A stretch of 64,000 bases of DNA from DASQFQ01 sp963722815 (lineage in GTDB: Bacteria; Actinomycetota; Thermoleophilia; Solirubrobacterales; Solirubrobacteraceae). This document shows, piece after piece, positions 36,123-44,350 of the stretch. The position numbers and the translations under genes are program-made. Each line of letters begins with the position of its first letter. The first letter of the stretch is position 1. Location: NCBI GenBank assembly GCA_963722815.1, contig CAVROM010000003.1:682001-746000 (forward strand), given 5' to 3'. The notes under the pieces are model-generated. The model did no database searches, was not told the DNA's origin, and was given only the letters and a program-made list of their open reading frames with translations.

Positions 36123-37233
36123 CCGGCACGCCGCGCTGGACCTCGCCGCGGCCCAGCACCTCGACGGTCTGACCGGGAGCGCAGGCGGCGATGTCGTGCG
36201 CCTCGCCCTGCAGCCGCTTGCGCAGCACGGCGAGCGCGGGCAGGCCGAGCAGCGCCGGGATCGTCAGCAGCAGCCCGCGGTAGGCGATCACGGCCACCGC
36301 CGCGTCGCCCGGGTCGACGCCGTAGAGCACGAGCGTGCCGATCAGGCCGCCGTCGACGCCGCCGATGCCGCCGGGGATCGGGATCAGGCCGCCGAGCTGG
36401 CCGACGATGTAGGCGACGAGCAGCACGCCGGCCGGCGGGACGTCGTGGCCGAAGGCGGTGAAGCAGACGCCGAGCATCGCGACGTCGAACAGCATGTAGC
36501 CGGCGGCGCCGAGGTAGATCATCGGGTCGCCGGTCTTCAGCAGCCGCATCGCCTCGCCGACGCCGTCGCCGACCGCTCCGGCCGCGGCGGCGAGCTTGGC
36601 GCGCATCGAGCGGCGCTGGAGCGCGCCGGCGGCCTGGCCGGCCCCGAGGGCGAGGACGATGATCAGCACGGCGGCGATCGCGGGCAGCAGCCCGAGCAGG
36701 AAGTTGTGCTCGCCGTGCAGGATGCCGGTGGCCAGCCCGATGCCGCCGATCGCGAGGAAGGTCACGTTGGCGAGGCTCGTGATGAGGAAGAACGCGACCG
36801 TGCGGTGCGCGATGTAGTCACGCGGGAGCCCACCGCGGCGCAGGATCCACGCGCCGAGCGCCAGGCCGCCGGCGCCGCCGACCGAGAAGAGCGAGTTGGC
36901 GGCCAGCTCGCCGAGCCCGATCTCGGTGCTCGTGCGCCAGCTCATGCGGTCGCAGAAGACGCCGCGGAAGACCATCACGTAGGAGGCGCAGGACGCGACC
37001 TCCAGCAGCGCGGCGAACGCCAGCCAGCCGGGCTCGGCGCCGTGGAAGCGGTCGCGCAGCGAATCAAGCCCCGGAAGCAGCACGATCGCGGCGGCGAGGA
37101 CGGCGATGATGCCGGCGAGGATCAGCAGCGCGCGCTTGAGGCGGGGGGCGGAGAACTCCTCCGGGAGCGGCTCGGCGTCGATCGGCGCCGGAGGCTCGAG
37201 GTACTCGACGCTGAAGCTCGGCCGCTCGCTCAT
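36103..37233 (-). CDS. YbhN/UPF0104 (LPG-synthase-like membrane domain) protein 1
   Basis: 376 residues with about eight membrane helices. GGAGGLALGAWILRRGG and QLGGLIPIPGGIGGVDGGLIG are hallmarks of the flippase-like membrane domain also found in lysyl-phosphatidylglycerol synthases; no aminoacyl-transferase domain follows. Probably a lipid-handling membrane protein. A cytosolic N-terminal about 40 residues precedes helix 1. Close paralogue at 37355. Confidence 0.85.
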   Translation of the reverse strand: MSERPSFSVEYLEPPAPIDAEPLPEEFSAPRLKRALLILAGIIAVLAAAIVLLPGLDSLRDRFHGAEPGWLAFAALLEVASCASYVMVFRGVFCDRMSWRTSTEIGLGELAANSLFSVGGAGGLALGAWILRRGGLPRDYIAHRTVAFFLITSLANVTFLAIGGIGLATGILHGEHNFLLGLLPAIAAVLIIVLALGAGQAAGALQRRSMRAKLAAAAGAVGDGVGEAMRLLKTGDPMIYLGAAGYMLFDVAMLGVCFTAFGHDVPPAGVLLVAYIVGQLGGLIPIPGGIGGVDGGLIGTLVLYGVDPGDAAVAVIAYRGLLLTIPALLGLPALAVLRKRLQGEAHDIAACAPGQTVEVLGRGEVQRGVPVTTSAE

Positions 37234-37354
37234 GCCCAAGGTCTTAGCAAGCATGCGCCTGGGTAGCGATACGCGGATGGCCCAGACGGTCGGCGCCCAC
37301 ATCCTCGAGCCATGGTGTCCGCCGCGTCGCTCACGGCGAAGGCGGAGGAGCTGC

Positions 37355-38362
37355 TCAACCGCTGAGCTCCTCGCGGTCGCCGCGCTCGAGCGCGCGCAGC
37401 AGCAGCGCGAACGCGATCCCGCCCGCGATCAGCGGCAGCCAGAACAGGATGATCCGGTAGGCGAGCACGGCCGCCGCCGCGTCGGCCGCCTTCGCGCCGT
37501 AGACGACCAGCGCGCCGACCAGCCCGCCGTCGATCCCGCCGATGCCGCCGGGCAGCGGCAGCGCGCCGCCGAGCTGTCCGATCAGGTAGCCCATCGCGAT
37601 CACGGTCAGCGGGACCTGGGCGCCGAACGCCTTGAACGTCGCCCACAGGACCGCGTTGTCGAACGCCCAGTAGCCGATCGCGCCGACCGCGAGCCGCCAG
37701 TCGGGGTGGCGGACGAGCTCGATCGCCTCCTGGGTGCCGGTGCCGACCGCGGAGCGCGCGGTGTGGGCCGCGCGCCGGAGCCTCGAGGCGCCCTCGCCGG
37801 GATCCTCGCCCGGGCCGAGGTGGGAGAGCGTGGCCACCGCGGCGATGAACGCGACCGACAGCGCGGCGGGGAGCGCGGTGAGCAGCAGCGACTGGTGCGG
37901 CCCGAGCAGGCCCACCGCCATCAGCGTGCCGATGACGGCGACGGCGACGAAGTTGACCGCGCTCTTGATCTCCAGGAACGCGACCGAGCGGCGCGCGATC
38001 TTCTCGTCCGGCATCCCTTCGCGGTGCAGGATCCAGGCGCCGAACGCGAGCCCGCTGGCGCCGCTCGTCGGGATCAGCGAGCCGACGGCCAGTTCGGCGA
38101 GCGCGATCTCGGTCGTCGTCCGCCGCGACAGGCGCGGGCAGAAGACGGGGCGGAACATCAGGACGTAGGACACGCACGAGAGCCCCTCCAGCACGACCGC
38201 GAGCGCGAGCCAGGCCGGATCGGCCTCGCCGAGCCGCTTCTGCACCTCCTCGAGCCCCGGCGTCAGCAGCGCCGCGAGCACGAGCACCGCCAGCAGCGCG
38301 ACGATCAGGCCCAGCCGCCGGACGAGGCGCCGCGGGGCGAACTCGTCCGGCAGTCCATGCAT
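37355..38362 (-). CDS. YbhN/UPF0104 family membrane protein 2
   Basis: 335 residues, same topology as its neighbour: TSGASGLAFGAWILHREG and QLGGALPLPGGIGGIDGGLVG correspond motif for motif, implying an old tandem duplication. ATG at 38362 gives a natural N-terminus. Same strand as the first copy, about 120 bases apart. Confidence 0.85.
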   Translation of the reverse strand: MHGLPDEFAPRRLVRRLGLIVALLAVLVLAALLTPGLEEVQKRLGEADPAWLALAVVLEGLSCVSYVLMFRPVFCPRLSRRTTTEIALAELAVGSLIPTSGASGLAFGAWILHREGMPDEKIARRSVAFLEIKSAVNFVAVAVIGTLMAVGLLGPHQSLLLTALPAALSVAFIAAVATLSHLGPGEDPGEGASRLRRAAHTARSAVGTGTQEAIELVRHPDWRLAVGAIGYWAFDNAVLWATFKAFGAQVPLTVIAMGYLIGQLGGALPLPGGIGGIDGGLVGALVVYGAKAADAAAAVLAYRIILFWLPLIAGGIAFALLLRALERGDREELSG

Positions 38363-38540
38363 GGCTACGAGGCTAGATGGTCGATTCCACGACCCCCGCA
38401 CCCGTCTGCACGCGTCCCGCGGCGCAGGATCGGCACCCGTCGGGAGGGGTCTGTGGCGCTGCCACGATCCCCCTCCGGCGTGCACCGCCCTGCATCCACG
38501 GGACCCGCACATCCGGGCACGGCGGCCGCGGAACGACCAT

Positions 38541-39149
38541 CTAGGACAGGGCCTCGACCACCGCGCGGAGATCGGCGGCGAACGCCTCGCGCTCGGCGTC
38601 CCGGTCGTCGCGGCTGCGGAGGATCGCCGAGGGGTGGATCGTGGCGGCGACGATCGGCGCGAGGTCGGAGTCGAGCAGCTCGCCGCGATGCTGCGTGAGG
38701 CGGAAGCTCGAGCCGAGCAGCGCCTTCGCCGCCGTCGCGCCGAGGGTGACCACGGCCTCCGGCCGCACGAGCTCGATCTCGGTGTCGAGCCACGGCACGC
38801 AGGCGTCGACCTCGCCCTTGGTGGGCGTCTTGTGGATGCGGCGCTTGCCGCGCTCCTCGAACTTGAAGTGCTTGACGGCGTTGGTCAGGTAGACCTCGCC
38901 GCGCGCGATCCCGGCCGACTCGAGCCCGCGGTCCAGCTCGCGCCCGGCGGGGCCGACGAACGGATGGCCCTCGCGATCCTCACGGTCGCCCGGGACCTCG
39001 CCGACGAGCATCAGCCGCGCGTCGGCCGGGCCCTCGCCGAACACGGTCTGGATCGGGCCCTCCCACAGGTGGCAGCCGCGGCAGCCGGCCGCCGCCTTGC
39101 GCAGCTTGGGGAGGGTGGGGCGCTCCGGGATGAAGTCCGCGGCGCTCAC
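38541..39149 (-). CDS. udgX: UdgX-type uracil-DNA glycosylase
   Basis: 202 residues. Family-4-like iron-sulfur UDG with C23/C26 and C117, and H94 in VKHFKF at the place where family 4 has another cysteine. Motif GEVPGDREDREGHPFVGPAGR (about 50-70) is the uracil-pocket region. The KRRIH loop (102-106) is diagnostic of UdgX, in which the histidine forms a covalent bond to the abasic site after excising uracil (known from Mycobacterium smegmatis UdgX). Lies between YbhN-like genes, 10 bases after the next one's coding end. Confidence 0.93.
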   Translation of the reverse strand: MSAADFIPERPTLPKLRKAAAGCRGCHLWEGPIQTVFGEGPADARLMLVGEVPGDREDREGHPFVGPAGRELDRGLESAGIARGEVYLTNAVKHFKFEERGKRRIHKTPTKGEVDACVPWLDTEIELVRPEAVVTLGATAAKALLGSSFRLTQHRGELLDSDLAPIVAATIHPSAILRSRDDRDAEREAFAADLRAVVEALS

Positions 39150-39159
39150 ACCCGCCGGA

Positions 39160-40083
39160 CTACCCGGTGACGGCGGGCGCCACCCGGACCCCTCGCCGCC
39201 GCGCGCGCTCGCGCGGCCGGGCCAGCACGTCGATGCCGACCCACAGGGCGAAGCAGAGCGCGCCGACGATCCCCGTCGCCGTCAGCAGGACGCCCGCGGC
39301 CGCGGTCAGCGCCACGCCGCCCGTGCCGAGGATCATCACCACCGCCGCCGCGCCGACGCTCGGCCCGATCGGCAGCTGGCTGAGCACGACCATCGCGATC
39401 AGCACGGCGGTCGCGTCGAAGATCGAGGCGTCGACGCCGAGCGCCCACAGCACGAGCCAGTTGCGCGCGATCTGGCAGAACACCGCGAGCAGCACGAAGG
39501 CGGTCACGCGCGCACGGCCGTCGGCGTCCCGCAGCACGGCCAGGCCCGCCCACACGCCGTGCCCGCGGCCGGCGAGCCTGCGCAGGCCGCGCACGATCGC
39601 GACCGCGACTGCGAAGCCGGCCAGCGGCGCCCACCACGGCAGCCCCAGCGGCCCGACGAGCGTGTACGAGGAGAGCACCGCGAGCGCCGCCTCGATCGCG
39701 AGGATCGGCACCTCGGCGGCGATCAGCGCGGGGACGTGCGGGACCTCGTCGCGGCCCGAGCGCCGCAGCACCGCGATGCGGGCGGCGGCGCCGACCTGCG
39801 CGTTGACGAGGCTGCCGAGGTTGCCGATGCCGCCGGCGTGGAACAGGCGGCGGCGGGAGATCACGCCGCCCGCGGCGGCGACGCACGTGCGCCACGCCTC
39901 GCAGCGGCTGAGCAGCGCCACGAGCTGCAGCGCGGTCACGCCGAGGAGCACCCAGACCGGCGCCTGGCGCAGCGCCTGAGCGAAGTCGTTGCGGTGCCCG
40001 GCGAGCACGAAGGCCAGCACGACCGCGACCGCCAGGGCTCCCGCGGCGGTCGCCGCGGTGCTGCCGCGCAGCCTCTGGGTCAT
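39160..40083 (-). CDS. YbhN/UPF0104-like membrane protein 3
   Basis: 307 residues, seven to eight helices. More distant than the pair above but with matching features: an early Glu/Arg-containing loop after helix 2 (LLSRCEAWRTCVAAAGG), GNLGSLVNAQVGAAARI, and LPIGPSVGAAAVVMILG near the end. ATG 40083 is preceded by GAGGAG. It lies directly upstream of udgX on the same strand, so the two are probably co-transcribed. Confidence 0.72.
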   Translation of the reverse strand: MTQRLRGSTAATAAGALAVAVVLAFVLAGHRNDFAQALRQAPVWVLLGVTALQLVALLSRCEAWRTCVAAAGGVISRRRLFHAGGIGNLGSLVNAQVGAAARIAVLRRSGRDEVPHVPALIAAEVPILAIEAALAVLSSYTLVGPLGLPWWAPLAGFAVAVAIVRGLRRLAGRGHGVWAGLAVLRDADGRARVTAFVLLAVFCQIARNWLVLWALGVDASIFDATAVLIAMVVLSQLPIGPSVGAAAVVMILGTGGVALTAAAGVLLTATGIVGALCFALWVGIDVLARPRERARRRGVRVAPAVTG

Positions 40084-40135
40084 CCCCGACTCCTCGTGCT
40101 CGGAACGCGTGGAAGGGTCAGGTCGCCAGGCTGAA

Positions 40136-40154
40136 CCTCGGTTCTCCCCCGAGG
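40136..40154. promoter_or_regulatory. Small hairpin in divergent spacer 40084-40228
   Basis: CCTCGG-TTCTCCC-CCGAGG, perfect 6-bp stem, midway in the 145-base spacer. A possible -10 (TAGTCT, near 40184) for the small-protein operon lies downstream of it. No other element seen in this spacer. Confidence 0.4.
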
Positions 40155-40228
40155 CTATCCGTTTTCCTGAGCGGACCCTGAGGAGTAGTCTCGAAGAGCC
40201 GGATCCTTCTACAGGACAGGAGCCAGGG

Positions 40229-40429
40229 ATGAGCCAGGAGAGCAGCGAGCCGCTTCGCGGCGAGGCGGCCTACCGCGCCGCCAAGCAGCGGATCGAGAAG
40301 GCCAACGAGGCTGCTTACGCGCGGGGGCGCGAGGAGCGCGCCGCCGACGCCGCCGAGGCCGCCACGCGCCGCCGCCTCACCGAGCGCCAGGGGATGAAAA
40401 ACCTGCCCACGCAACCGCACGGTCACTGA
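40229..40429 (+). CDS. Small charged helical protein
   Basis: 66 residues, rich in Ala, Glu and Arg (YRAAKQRIEKANEAAYARGREERAAD), predicted helical and soluble; no family recognised. AGGAG at about 40217-40221 supports the ATG. It ends with an A5 run (40397-40401) close to its stop, notable in such GC-rich DNA. The stop overlaps the next small gene as CTGA. Confidence 0.7.
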   Translation: MSQESSEPLRGEAAYRAAKQRIEKANEAAYARGREERAADAAEAATRRRLTERQGMKNLPTQPHGH

Positions 40430-40611
40430 CGACCGCCCCGGATCGCAACGAGCTGGAGCGGCTGGAGGCCGAGGCCAAGCACAGCCGTTCGCGGCTGGAG
40501 CTCTACCGCCAGCGCAGCTACAGCGGCAAGGCCGACAGCTCGCGGATGCGCGAGCTGCAGCGCGCGGCCGACGCCGCGGAAGCGCGCCTCAAGGCCGCCC
40601 GCGCCCGCTAG
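40426..40611 (+). CDS. Small coiled-coil protein with apparent CTG start
   Basis: 61 residues in the -1 frame relative to its neighbour: TTAPDRNELERLEAEAKHSR, then RLELYRQRSYSGKADSSRMR and AADAAEARLKAARAR, a highly charged coiled coil. No ATG/GTG/TTG is available; CTG 40426 overlaps the previous stop by four bases. The TAG stop lies in the outer arm of repeat copy 2. Real coding is supported by the frame-specific composition. Confidence 0.6.
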   Translation: MTTAPDRNELERLEAEAKHSRSRLELYRQRSYSGKADSSRMRELQRAADAAEARLKAARAR

Positions 40612-40647
40612 GGCGCCAAGCCAGGCAGCTTGCTGCCTAGCGGGGGG
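40611..40647 (+). repeat. Short intergenic repeat, copy 2
   Basis: Best preserved copy. Inner hairpin AGGCAGC-TT-GCTGCCT (40623-40638) and an outer perfect 9-bp pair CCCGCTAGG (40604-40612) with CCTAGCGGG (40636-40644). The two share the bases CCT, so they cannot both form fully. The upstream gene's TAG stop is part of the outer arm. Ends in six G. Confidence 0.88.
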
Positions 40648-40654
40648 CTGACGC

Positions 40655-41602
40655 TCAGCCGTATGGGCCCTGACCCATAAGCCCGACGAAGCGCTCGAGC
40701 CCGACGTTGCCGCCGGAGATGAGCACGCCGACGCGCGCGCCCTCGTCCGGCCGCACGTGACCGGCCAGCAGCGCCGCCGTGGCGATCGCGCCGCTCGGCT
40801 CGGTGACGAGCTTGAGGCGGTCGAACAGGAACGCCATCGCGGCGAGGATCTCGTCGTCGCTGCAGAGCACGACGTCGTCGACGAGCTCGCGCATGACCTC
40901 GAAGGTCCACTCGCCGGGCTGGGTCAGCATCTGGCCGTCGGCGATGTGGCGCGGGACCGGGATCTGGATCCGCTCGCCGGCCTCGAGTGAGCGCTTGACC
41001 ACACCCGACGCCTCGACGCCGATCACGCGCGCTCCCGGGTGCAGCGCCTTGATGACGGTGGCGGACCCGGCCATCAGCCCGCCGCCGCCGACCGGGGCGA
41101 GGAGGAGGTCGAGCTCGCCGGCGTCCTCGAGCAGCTCGAGCGCGGCGGTGCCGGCGCCGGCGGCGATCCGCGGGTCGTCGTAGGCGGGCACGAACGTCAT
41201 CTGGCGCCGCTCGGCGAACTGGCGGCCGGCTTGGACCTGTGGCATCGAATAGCGGTCGTAGGTCTCGATCTCAGCGCCGTAGCCGTCGACCGCCGCGAGC
41301 TTGGCGGGCGGCGCGTCCTCGGGCATGAGGATCGCGGCGCGGATGCCGAGCGCGCGCGCCGACAGCGCCACGGCCTGGGCGTGGTTGCCGGAGCTGATCG
41401 CGCACACGCCGCGCGCCCGCTCCTCCTCGCCCAGCGACGAGAGGAAGTTGTAGGCGCCGCGGAACTTGAACGCGCCGGCGCGCTGGAAGCTCTCGCACTT
41501 GAGGAAGACGCCGGCGCCGAGCGTGCGCGAGGTCATCACCGGCGTGCGGTGGGCGATGCCGTCGAGGACGCGCGCCGCCGCGCGGACGTCGTCGAGGTTC
41601 AC
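40655..41602 (-). CDS. Threonine/serine dehydratase-like PLP enzyme
   Basis: 315 residues, fold-type II PLP enzyme. The PLP lysine is in QRAGAFKFRGAYNFLSS, ISSGNHAQAVALSA binds substrate carboxylate, and APVGGGGLMAG holds the phosphate. No ACT regulatory domain, so a catabolic threonine dehydratase or serine racemase type is likely. GTG start overlaps the upstream stop (GTGA). Confidence 0.9.
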   Translation of the reverse strand: MNLDDVRAAARVLDGIAHRTPVMTSRTLGAGVFLKCESFQRAGAFKFRGAYNFLSSLGEEERARGVCAISSGNHAQAVALSARALGIRAAILMPEDAPPAKLAAVDGYGAEIETYDRYSMPQVQAGRQFAERRQMTFVPAYDDPRIAAGAGTAALELLEDAGELDLLLAPVGGGGLMAGSATVIKALHPGARVIGVEASGVVKRSLEAGERIQIPVPRHIADGQMLTQPGEWTFEVMRELVDDVVLCSDDEILAAMAFLFDRLKLVTEPSGAIATAALLAGHVRPDEGARVGVLISGGNVGLERFVGLMGQGPYG

Positions 41603-42441
41603 GTCGCGAAGCGCGCTTCCAGTGCGCGCATCTCCGGCAGGCCGATCATGTCGGTGAAGGAGTCGAACGACGGGACGTGGTGCTCGCAGAGGTTGTCGAG
41701 CACGCCGGCCACCGCGGCGGCGGCCGCGAACAGCGTCGTGACCGGGTAGATCACGAGCGCGAAGCCGAGCGCACGGATGCGCTCGAGCGGGAGCTGCGGC
41801 GTCTTGCCGCCGTCGACCCAGTTGAACACGAGCGGCACGTCGGGGAAGGCGGCGGCGACCGCCTCGATCTCCTCGCCGGTCTCCGGCGCCTCGACGAACA
41901 GCGCGTCGGCGCCCGCCTCGCGGTAGCGCCGCGCGCGCTCGAGCGCAGCGTCGAGACCTTCGACCGCGCGCGCGTCGGTGCGGGCGATGATCAGCAGCTC
42001 GCCGTCGCCGCGGGCCTCGACCGCGGCGCGCACTTTCTCGACCATCTCGGCCGCGTCGATCACGTCCTTGCCCTCCATGTGGCCGCAGCGCTTGGGCGCG
42101 ACCTGGTCCTCGATGTGCAGCGCGGCGACCCCGGCTGCCGCGTACTCGCGCACGGTGCGCATCACGTTGAGCGGGTTGCCGTAGCCGTCGTCGGCGTCGG
42201 CGATGAGCGGCACGCTCACGGCCTGCGCGAGCCGGCGCGCCTGCCCGGCCATCTCGTCGAACGAGAGCAGGCCGACGTCGGGCCGCCCGAGCAGCGAGGC
42301 CGACGCGCCGAAGCCGGTCATGTAGACGGCGGGGAAGCCGGCGCGCTCGACCAGCCGCGCCGACAGCGCGTCGTACGCGCCCGGGGCCAGCACCGGCTCC
42401 GGACCGGCGAGCAGCTCGCGGAGGGTCGCCATCGCGGGCAT
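41599..42441 (-). CDS. Isocitrate lyase/PEP mutase superfamily enzyme
   Basis: 280 residues. LIADADDGYGNPLNVMRTV and IEDQVAPKRCGHMEGKDV are the superfamily signature, with the KRCGH catalytic loop; IIARTDARAVEGLDAAL follows. Likely 2-methylisocitrate lyase-like or oxaloacetate/2,3-dimethylmalate-type lyase; size argues against a full isocitrate lyase. ATG 42441 or 42432. Operon with the PLP dehydratase. Confidence 0.88.
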   Translation of the reverse strand: MPAMATLRELLAGPEPVLAPGAYDALSARLVERAGFPAVYMTGFGASASLLGRPDVGLLSFDEMAGQARRLAQAVSVPLIADADDGYGNPLNVMRTVREYAAAGVAALHIEDQVAPKRCGHMEGKDVIDAAEMVEKVRAAVEARGDGELLIIARTDARAVEGLDAALERARRYREAGADALFVEAPETGEEIEAVAAAFPDVPLVFNWVDGGKTPQLPLERIRALGFALVIYPVTTLFAAAAAVAGVLDNLCEHHVPSFDSFTDMIGLPEMRALEARFAT

Positions 42442-42456
42442 GGTTACATGGCGGGC

Positions 42457-43857
42457 ATGAGTCCCGTCCGCCAAGACGTCACCGTCGTCGGGCGGCGGCT
42501 CGAGCCGGAGGACCATCGGCTGCGCGACTTCCTCACCCGAGTCGACCAGGCGTACGCGTGGGTCGAGGCCGGCACGCCGGAGGCGGCTGAGCTGCTGGCG
42601 CGCCACGGGGTGGGCGAGAACCAGCTGCCGCTCGTGCTCGCGCCTGACGGCGCGGTCACCTCCGCCACCGTCGAGCGCGTGGCGGACGCCTGGCACGAGA
42701 GCGACCCGCCGCAGCGCGCGCACTACGACCTCGCGATCGTGGGCGCCGGCCCGGCCGGGCTGGCGGCTGCGGTCTACGCCGCCTCGGACGGGCTCTCGAC
42801 GCTGCTGGTCGAGCGCGACGTCCCGGGCGGGCAGGCCTCCCACACGTCCAAGATCGAGAACTTCCTCGGCTTCCCGGGCGGCATCGAGGGCGCGCACCTC
42901 GCGCGGCTGGCGGGCCGCCAGGCCGAGGGCTTCGGCGCCGAGCTGGTGCTCCTGCGGGGCGTGACCGGCAGCCGGATGACGCCGGAGGGCGCGCAGCTCG
43001 AGCTCGCCGGCGGCTACGAGGTGAGCGCGGACGTCGTGATCGCCGCGCCGGGGATGGACTGGCGGACGCTCGACGTCGACGGGATCGAGGCCGGGCTCGG
43101 CCGCGGCATCTACTACGGCGCCGGGCGCAGCGAGGCGGCGCGCTGCGGCGGCGACCCGGTGGTCGTCGTCGGCGCGGGCAACTCGGCCGGCCAGGCGGTC
43201 ATGAACCTCGCGGACGCGGGCGCGCGCGTGACGATGCTCGTGCGCGGCGACTCGCTGGCGAAGGCGATGTCGGCCTACCTCGTCGAGCGCATCCACGCGC
43301 ACCCGCTGATCCAGCTGCGGCTCCGCACCGAGGTCGAGGCGGTCGACTGCGCGGGCGACCTCCGCAGCGTCACGGCGGGCGGGGAGGAGCTGCCGGCGCG
43401 CGCGCTCTTCCTCTGCCTCGGCGGCGTGCCGCGGACCGGGTGGGCCGGCGCCGCGGGCGTGGCGCTCGACAAGCGCGGCTTCATCCTCACCGGCCCGGAT
43501 CTGCGCGTGGGCGGCGCGCTGCCCGAGTCCTGGCCGCTGGAGCGCGACCCGCTGGCGCTCGAGACGAGCGTGCCGGGAGTGTTCGCGGCCGGCGACGTGC
43601 GCTCCGGCTCGGTCAAGCGCGTCGCCGGAGCGGTCGGCGACGGCGCGATGGCCGTCGCCCTCGCCCACCGCCGGCTCGAGGAAGTGGCACGATCCCGGGC
43701 TCTGATCGAACGCCTCCTCGCCATCGAGGTCTCCGCGCTCTGCGACGCGGACAAGACGCTGCCCGTGGTCTACCCACGGTGCGGGCGATGGTGCCCAACG
43801 TCCGCTTCGCCGGCCCGGCGTTCACGGTGCGAGCCCACGACGACCACCTGCCGGTGA
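42457..43857 (+). CDS. Thioredoxin-reductase-like flavoprotein lacking CxxC
   Basis: An about 85-residue glutaredoxin-like N-terminal domain (VTVVGRRLEPEDHRLRDFL ... NQLPLVLAPDG) precedes a TrxR-type domain: DLAIVGAGPAGLAAAVYA (FAD), VVVVGAGNSAGQAVMNLA (NADPH), GVFAAGDVRSGSVKRVA. Where TrxR has CATC the sequence is RGIYYGAGRSEAARCGG, so the redox disulfide is missing. Homology ends near residue 409; the frame then runs into the following RraA-like gene until a stop at 43857. Confidence 0.8.
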   Translation: MSPVRQDVTVVGRRLEPEDHRLRDFLTRVDQAYAWVEAGTPEAAELLARHGVGENQLPLVLAPDGAVTSATVERVADAWHESDPPQRAHYDLAIVGAGPAGLAAAVYAASDGLSTLLVERDVPGGQASHTSKIENFLGFPGGIEGAHLARLAGRQAEGFGAELVLLRGVTGSRMTPEGAQLELAGGYEVSADVVIAAPGMDWRTLDVDGIEAGLGRGIYYGAGRSEAARCGGDPVVVVGAGNSAGQAVMNLADAGARVTMLVRGDSLAKAMSAYLVERIHAHPLIQLRLRTEVEAVDCAGDLRSVTAGGEELPARALFLCLGGVPRTGWAGAAGVALDKRGFILTGPDLRVGGALPESWPLERDPLALETSVPGVFAAGDVRSGSVKRVAGAVGDGAMAVALAHRRLEEVARSRALIERLLAIEVSALCDADKTLPVVYPRCGRWCPTSASPARRSRCEPTTTTCR

Positions 43858-44350
43858 TGAGCGCGCTGGCCGAGGCGGCGCCCGGCGACGTCCTGGTGAT
43901 CGCGACCGACGGCGGCAGGTCTCGCCGTGTTCGGCGAGCTGTTCGCGACCGAGGCCAAGCGCCGCGGGCTGGCGGGGATCGTGACCGACGGCTACTGCCG
44001 CGACGTCGCGGGGCTGCGCGCGCTCGGCCTGCCCGCGTATGCGCGGGGCACGCTGCCGCGATCGGGCACGACGGTCTCCCGCGGTCGCCCTGAACCAGCG
44101 CGTGCGCTTCGCCGGGCTCGACGTCGCGCCGGGCGACATCGTGTTCGGCGACGACGATGGGCTCGTCATCGCCCCCGCGGCGCAGATCGAGGCCGCGCTC
44201 GAGACGGGCGAGGCGATCGGGCGCGCCGAGGGCGCGATCCTCCGGCATACGCGCTCCGGCCAGCGCTCGCTGCACGAGCTGACCAACTGGGAGACGCACA
44301 TCGCGGCGCTCGATCGCGGGGAGGAGAGCAGCCTTGGCTTCGACGTTTGA
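43684..44350 (+). pseudogene. RraA/HMG-aldolase-like protein, three frame breaks
   Basis: From a GTG at 43684 the family core is readable in pieces: LIERLLAIEVSALCDADKTLPVV, then MVPNVRFAGPAFTVRAHDDHLPVM, then FGELFATEAKRRGLAGIVTDG, then ALNQRVRFAGLDVAPGDIVFGDDDG. Frame changes near 43773, 43917 and 44080; net length fits an about 221-residue protein with one extra base overall. RraA-like proteins are RNase E inhibitors or 4-hydroxy-4-methyl-2-oxoglutarate aldolases; the DG-carrying motif suits the latter. Confidence 0.72.

Noticed and set aside
43684..43857. A true fusion of the thioredoxin-reductase-like protein with an RraA-like domain
   Set aside because: Read-through exists only because of a nearby frame break; a GTG at 43684 gives a normal RraA-like start and the RraA part is broken three times.
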